From Endotrypanum monterogeii (taxonomy: Eukaryota; Euglenozoa; Kinetoplastea; Trypanosomatida; Trypanosomatidae): a stretch of DNA of 10,812 nucleotides. Within the stretch, counting starts at the first letter, position 1. The number at the start of each line of letters is the position of its first letter. This document shows positions 7,731 to 10,812 of the stretch, piece after piece. The position numbers and the translations under genes were made by a program. The stretch spans positions 143,545 through 154,356 of the forward strand of contig CM007321.1 of the NCBI GenBank assembly GCA_000333855.2, read 5' to 3'. The notes under the pieces are model-generated. The model ran no database searches, was not told the DNA's origin, and saw nothing but the letters and a program-made list of their open reading frames with translations.

Positions 7731-8107
7731 TGGGGGGAAAGAAAAAGAGAGGGAGTTGGATACGATGTGTTTGGAGATGTACTATTTTTTTTTTTCGCTG
7801 TTTGTTTTTTGATTTGTGTTCACCTCTCGCCCCCTACAGACAGCCATGGCGCTTCGTAACATAACGCGTTCATCAGCATCAGTGCCATGATCACCCCCCC
7901 CCCTCCTCCTTCCCGCACACGCCTCACCACCCGATCGCTTTCGTAAGTGGTGCATTCATTTTAAAGAAGGAAAGAGTGGGCGGGGCGAGGTGGAGGAAGG
8001 GGGGGAGGAGGGGTCGCGAGCAGGTGACACGCCGTAGTCACGGCGAGGAGTCCCTTACTTCCCTCCCTCCCTTTTCTGTGTTGTTTTTGCTTACTCTATT
8101 GGAAGTG

Positions 8108-8127
8108 TATATATATATATATATATA
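8108..8127. repeat. (TA)10 microsatellite
   Basis: Twenty bases of alternating TA within the intergenic region. Confidence 0.92.
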
Positions 8128-8220
8128 CGGATTGTCGCTCCTGTGTTTCCTGTCTTTGCGAGCGCAACTATGGGCAGTCGCTCTCACGGCTGCTGCAGAT
8201 GAGCAGGGCACATGCGTGTG

Positions 8221-8222
8221 AA

Positions 8223-8256
<34 letters not shown>
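8221..8256. repeat. (AAC)n trinucleotide array
   Basis: Seven AAC units, one ATC and four more AAC units, followed by an A run. It is the reverse complement of the (GTT)n array at 8309-8326, so the two could pair in the RNA. Confidence 0.92.
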
Positions 8257-8258
<2 letters not shown>

Positions 8259-8308
8259 AAAAAACTGTGAACATCACTCGTTTTATTTTTCCTTTTCTCC
8301 TCCTTTTT

Positions 8309-8326
8309 GTTGTTGTTGTTGTTGTT
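8309..8326. repeat. (GTT)6 trinucleotide array
   Basis: Six uninterrupted GTT units, 52 bases after the (AAC)n array and complementary to it. A second TTG/GTT array lies at about 9081-9101. Confidence 0.92.
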
Positions 8327-8663
8327 GCTCGTGTTCTCGATGTTTAAATAATCCGAACATACACACATATTATACATATGTATATGTTTATGTGGGGGAG
8401 AGTGGGAGGGGGAAAACTTGGTTGCACGCACCGCTGCTGATGCGACGGTTTTTTTCTTTGTGATGGTGTGTGTCGAGAAAGTGGGGACGCGTGTTGATGG
8501 CATTGCATGGGGTAGACTTGTGGAGTGGAGGGTGTTTCTGTACGTCTGCCTCCCCGTCTCCCCCTTTGCGGGTGTCACACACACACACACGCGCCAACTC
8601 CCCCCCCCCTCCCCTCCCATCCGCCCCGCCTACAATGAGGAAAAATGAGATTGTTTTTTTTGA

Positions 8664-8667
<4 letters not shown>

Positions 8668-8692
<25 letters not shown>
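8668..8692. repeat. (TA)12 microsatellite
   Basis: Twenty-five bases of alternating TA within the intergenic region. Confidence 0.92.
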
Positions 8693-8694
<2 letters not shown>

Positions 8695-8854
8695 GTTGTT
8701 GTTCGTTATGCGCGCCTCCTTGGAGCTCGCGCTGGCTTCCATACGCACTCGACGTTTTTTTTTTTTGCTTTTTGGATGTTCTCAAAGGTGACATTACATG
8801 ACACTTCTAGCCTCGCTTCATTCGAGTGAAGGAGATGACACAGCGACAAACACA

Positions 8855-8875
8855 TGCAAGACGTCACGTCTTGCA
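8855..8875. repeat. inverted repeat with 10-base arms
   Basis: The arms TGCAAGACGT and ACGTCTTGCA are separated by a single C. A second small hairpin, TTCGCCT-GTA-AGGCGAA, lies at 8913-8929, and a third, weaker one at about 8816-8831. Confidence 0.8.
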
Positions 8876-8954
8876 CCTCGCCATCGCTTGCCTGAGGATT
8901 GTCAACCTCTTCTTCGCCTGTAAGGCGAACGGCTGCTGCCAATGCGTGTCGCAC

Positions 8955-8973
8955 ACAGACAGACAGACAGACA
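8955..8973. repeat. (ACAG)n tetranucleotide array
   Basis: Four ACAG units plus ACA. Its complement, (TGTC)5, lies at 10571-10590 on the other side of gene 3. Confidence 0.9.
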
Positions 8974-9000
8974 CACCCATTCCTTGCGCCTTCATTGCAG

Positions 9001-9168
9001 CTGCCACACTTTTCACTACTGCCTTTGCACTCTCCTCGTGTTTCCCCCCACCCCCACCCCACCCCTCCCTGTTTAATGGATTGTTGTTGTTGTTGTTGTT
9101 TTTGACCCTGTATCCCCCCCAACCTGCTGCACGTACCCTCACCCACACGCACTCGTGGGGCCATGGAG
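9001..9168 (+). promoter_or_regulatory. candidate spliced-leader acceptor for gene 3
   Basis: A long pyrimidine-rich stretch (about 9001-9128), including five C runs and a GTT array, contains no AG; the first AG is at 9167-9168. Splicing there gives a 5' UTR of about 161 bases that includes the (TA)n tract. An alternative is the CAG at 8998-9000, which follows a shorter pyrimidine tract. Confidence 0.4.
9044..9069 (-). other. five-run C tract (G-quadruplex motif on the minus strand)
   Basis: C runs of 6, 5, 4, 4 and 3 bases are separated by single bases. On the minus strand this is a dense G-quadruplex motif. On the plus strand it forms part of the pyrimidine tract of the candidate acceptor. 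Confidence 0.65.
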
Positions 9169-9180
9169 GGATCCAGCTTG

Positions 9181-9192
9181 ATGGCATCCTGA
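9181..9192 (+). promoter_or_regulatory. possible minimal upstream ORF of gene 3
   Basis: ATG followed by two codons and TGA (Met-Ala-Ser-stop). It would be the first AUG of a transcript spliced at 9168 and could lower initiation at 9330. Whether it lies in the mature mRNA depends on the acceptor used. Confidence 0.3.
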
Positions 9193-9250
9193 GAAAAAAA
9201 AAAAGAAAAGGCTCCAGCGCGCTTGACGGCGTATACACACACCCACAGAT

Positions 9251-9275
9251 TTATATATCTATATATATATATATA

Positions 9276-9319
<44 letters not shown>
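9251..9319. repeat. long (TA)n tract directly before gene 3
   Basis: About 69 bases of alternating TA with two C interruptions (9259, 9278). It ends 10 bases before the ATG at 9330 and is preceded by a CA-rich stretch. The reading frame of gene 3 runs through it as Tyr-Ile repeats without a stop. Confidence 0.93.
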
Positions 9320-9321
<2 letters not shown>

Positions 9322-9329
9322 TCGCAGCA

Positions 9330-10364
9330 ATGGCTAGAGAAAGTCATACAGCGGGGCTGCCGCAACGGAGCCTCGACCCCCCTTCAACAGGCGCAGCACC
9401 GCACTCGTTTCTCGTGTACCCTGTTCCTAGTATCGCCGACGAGTCGTTCGTGCAACTGATTTTCCGCAATACCGTGAAGCGAAGTCTTTTCCTTGGCTTC
9501 GGTCGCGGTCGCTTCGCCGTGGTGGAGCTCACGGGCGCGGAGGTGGCCTCAGCGGTTGAGACTATTCTTCAGGCGGCGGCGGCAGAAATCCCAGGACAGG
9601 AAAGCGTGGGGGTGCCGCAGAGCGATCTCGATTGCGCTGCCGACAATGATGCGGTGGAACAGATGACCCTGGCAGACCTCTTCTCGCCACCAGTCCCGTC
9701 GTTCCCCTCACCGGCCTCGGTGTCGGCGGCAGAGAGCAAGGTACCCGACTTCAGTCACCTTCCGTACCTTGTGTGGCGTGACAGACCTGTTCACGTTGTG
9801 GTGAGCGGTGTGAGCGTGTCGGACTTCTACGAAACTGGTGGTACCGTGCCGGAGCACCACGTCAAGCGCTCCGCCGACGCAGCGGGGGAGTTCAGCAACC
9901 GCACTCCCAAGGCGCCGAAAGGCGGCAAGCGTCCTCGCAGCGATGTGGGTGCAACTGCGGAGTCGGCACCGTCATCATGGCCAGCAGAAGACCTGTCGCA
10001 AGATGCAGCGCAGCATGCCCGGGGTGCCGGCCCTGTCGTGCCAGCTGCGACAAAGACAACGTTCCCCAAGCATTGCTGCCAAAAGTGCGGCAGTGCGCAC
10101 CATTTCACACGCCATTGCGATGGGAGCGGCACCAGCAGCACCCCCAACGCGGGGGAAGGCATCGCTGAGGTGGCAGGCCACTCCGCAGACGTTCATGTGA
10201 CACCGGAACCGCAGCGCGAGGCCCTTTCTGCGGCAGTAGGAACCACGGTGGCCTCTTCCGCAACAACGACGACGACGCCCGTCGTGTACAATACCCTGAA
10301 AGATCGATGCAAGCACTGCGGCTCCGATGCGCATCTCTCGCGCCACTGCCCAAGTAAAAAGTAA
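9330..10364 (+). CDS. two-knuckle CCHC zinc-finger protein with a possible split RRM-like domain
   Basis: The product has 344 residues. Two zinc knuckles of form C-x2-C-x4-H-x4-C are clear: C250, C253, H258, C263 and C327, C330, H335, C340. The second almost ends the protein (CPSKK). Both share CGS and RHC, and the usual Gly before the His is His or Ala. The N-terminal part resembles an RRM: strand FLVYPVP (27-33), helix DESFVQLIFRN (37-47), strand RSLFLGF (51-57), an RNP1-like GRFAVVEL (60-67) and helix GAEVASAVETILQ (69-81). An acidic, Pro/Ser-rich insertion follows, then a last strand RPVHVVVSG (152-160). A basic patch, KAPKGGKRPR (194-203), could be a nuclear signal. The role is probably RNA binding; the target is unknown. 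The ATG at 9330 was chosen because upstream sequence is simple repeat. An in-frame ATG at 8835 would give 509 residues, but the added part is low-complexity. The knuckles are certain; the RRM is inference. Confidence 0.85.
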   Translation: MARESHTAGLPQRSLDPPSTGAAPHSFLVYPVPSIADESFVQLIFRNTVKRSLFLGFGRGRFAVVELTGAEVASAVETILQAAAAEIPGQESVGVPQSDLDCAADNDAVEQMTLADLFSPPVPSFPSPASVSAAESKVPDFSHLPYLVWRDRPVHVVVSGVSVSDFYETGGTVPEHHVKRSADAAGEFSNRTPKAPKGGKRPRSDVGATAESAPSSWPAEDLSQDAAQHARGAGPVVPAATKTTFPKHCCQKCGSAHHFTRHCDGSGTSSTPNAGEGIAEVAGHSADVHVTPEPQREALSAAVGTTVASSATTTTTPVVYNTLKDRCKHCGSDAHLSRHCPSKK

Positions 10365-10376
10365 ACAGAAGAACAC

Positions 10377-10405
10377 CTCTCTCTCTCTTTTTTTTTTTTT
10401 TCTAG
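10377..10405 (+). promoter_or_regulatory. polypyrimidine-AG acceptor-like signal just after gene 3
   Basis: An alternating CT stretch and thirteen T lead into CTAG, with AG at 10404-10405, only 40 bases after the stop of gene 3. The form is that of a splice acceptor, but the only following frame is doubtful. Confidence 0.35.
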
Positions 10406-10429
10406 TTGAGGGGTGCGTGCGTGGGTGTG

Positions 10430-10458
10430 TTTTTTTTTTGGGGGGGGGGGTTGGGGGG
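10430..10458 (+). repeat. poly-T/poly-G block
   Basis: Ten T, eleven G, two T and six G. It resembles the block at 7441-7465 after gene 2. Long homopolymers of this kind are also prone to length errors in sequencing. Confidence 0.85.
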
Positions 10459-10570
10459 AGGTGCGCGAGATGAAGATATGAGCTCATGTGGCTGCGGCGA
10501 TGTTGCCCCCCTCCCTCCCTCCCTCTGCTTATACGCAGCAACCACAACCGTAAAACAAAAATGGAGAAGC

Positions 10571-10590
10571 TGTCTGTCTGTCTGTCTGTC
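10571..10590. repeat. (TGTC)5 tetranucleotide array
   Basis: Five TGTC units plus TG, complementary to the (ACAG)n array at 8955-8973. Confidence 0.92.
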
Positions 10591-10763
10591 TGGAGAACTG
10601 AAAATGCGGGGCTCACAGCGCTCAGTTCAAAACGACGAAACACACGAGCGACATATTAACAAAAAAAAAATGCCACCGAGGAGGAGAGAAAGAATGTGAT
10701 GGTGTAAAAAAAAAAAAAATTGTCTTCCATCGTTTTCATTGTCACGACCAGGCATACATGCGT

Positions 10764-10766
<3 letters not shown>

Positions 10767-10800
<34 letters not shown>

Positions 10801-10812
10801 TATATATATATA
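10767..10812. repeat. compound (CA)15-(TA)n microsatellite at the window edge
   Basis: Fifteen CA units (10767-10796) pass through GACA into alternating TA, which is cut by the window end. The order matches the repeats upstream of genes 2 and 3. Confidence 0.92.

Larger units (their letters stand above)
7035..9329 (+). other. 2.3 kb intergenic region between genes 2 and 3
   Basis: There is no convincing protein gene here. Open frames are made of simple repeats (Phe/Cys/Val from T/GT runs, Tyr/Ile from TA). The region holds poly-G runs (7043-7052, 7448-7465), two perfect palindromes, an acceptor-like tract at 7399-7418, poly-T runs, (GT)10, three (TA)n tracts, (AAC)n and (GTT)n arrays, an (ACAG)n array and a long C-run pyrimidine tract. 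A less repetitive block at about 8790-9040 contains several small inverted repeats. Most of it is presumably the 3' UTR of gene 2 and the 5' UTR of gene 3. Confidence 0.75.
10365..10812 (+). other. 3' flank of gene 3
   Basis: Contains a (CT)n-T13 tract with AG (10377-10405), a T10-G11 block (10430-10458), a CT-rich patch, (TGTC)5, A runs, and (CA)n passing into (TA)n at the edge. A frame from 10478 to 10699 (73 codons) is low in complexity and not convincing. The next gene probably starts outside the window. Confidence 0.7.

Noticed and set aside
7394..7864. Open frames of 65-156 codons in the intergenic region
   Set aside because: They encode runs of Phe, Cys, Val and Gly from T, GT and G repeats, and several frames are open at once over the same bases. 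This is low complexity, not coding.
8834..8895. Possible C/D-box snoRNA (GATGACA ... CTGA)
   Set aside because: The C box is imperfect, no C'/D' boxes or closing terminal stem were found, and CTGA alone is too common.
7035..9329. SIDER-type retroposon in the long intergenic region
   Set aside because: Leishmania 3' UTRs often hold SIDER elements, but I could not identify their conserved signature by eye, nor target-site duplications. A profile search would decide.
1..10812. CRISPR arrays, tRNA or rRNA genes, insertion sequences, bacterial promoters
   Set aside because: No spaced direct repeats, tRNA A/B boxes, rRNA segments, transposase frames or Shine-Dalgarno patterns were found. The sequence is eukaryotic in layout.

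Overview
The window looks like a piece of a trypanosomatid chromosome, most likely Leishmania or a close relative (Leishmaniinae). Three long, intronless, GC-rich reading frames lie on the same (+) strand. They are separated by 0.8-2.3 kb of non-coding DNA full of pyrimidine tracts, (CA)n, (TA)n, (GT)n, (AAC)n, poly-G and poly-T. This is the usual look of a polycistronic transcription unit whose mRNAs are matured by spliced-leader trans-splicing and polyadenylation. No promoter, bacterial ribosome-binding site, cis-intron or tRNA was seen. The species cannot be fixed from the sequence alone.

Layout. 1-89 is an AT-dinucleotide tract. 107-4294 encodes a 1395-residue protein with the scaffold of a long-chain acyl-CoA synthetase. 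Its ATP-binding loop, hinge motif and C-terminal catalytic lysine are all altered, and it carries long low-complexity insertions, so it is probably a pseudoenzyme or a strongly diverged paralogue. 4295-5123 is the first intergenic region, with a four-run G-tract motif and two candidate splice-acceptor tracts. 5124-7034 encodes a 636-residue, basic, Ser/Thr/Arg-rich, mostly disordered protein that I do not recognise. 7035-9329 is a 2.3 kb non-coding stretch with two perfect palindromes (30 and 34 bp), a textbook polypyrimidine-CAG acceptor directly after the second palindrome, complementary (AAC)n/(GTT)n arrays, and a (TA)n tract ending 10 bases before the next ATG. 9330-10364 encodes a 344-residue protein with two CCHC zinc knuckles and what reads as a split, degenerate RRM-like domain, so a likely RNA-binding protein. 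10365-10812 is non-coding and ends in (CA)n-(TA)n at the window edge.

The three genes need not share a pathway, because gene order in trypanosomatid arrays is generally not functional. The points most worth a second look are the acyl-CoA synthetase with lost catalytic motifs, the 34-bp palindrome next to an apparent splice acceptor that has no obvious gene after it, the repeated placement of TA tracts upstream of genes, and the zinc-knuckle protein with its possible split RRM.
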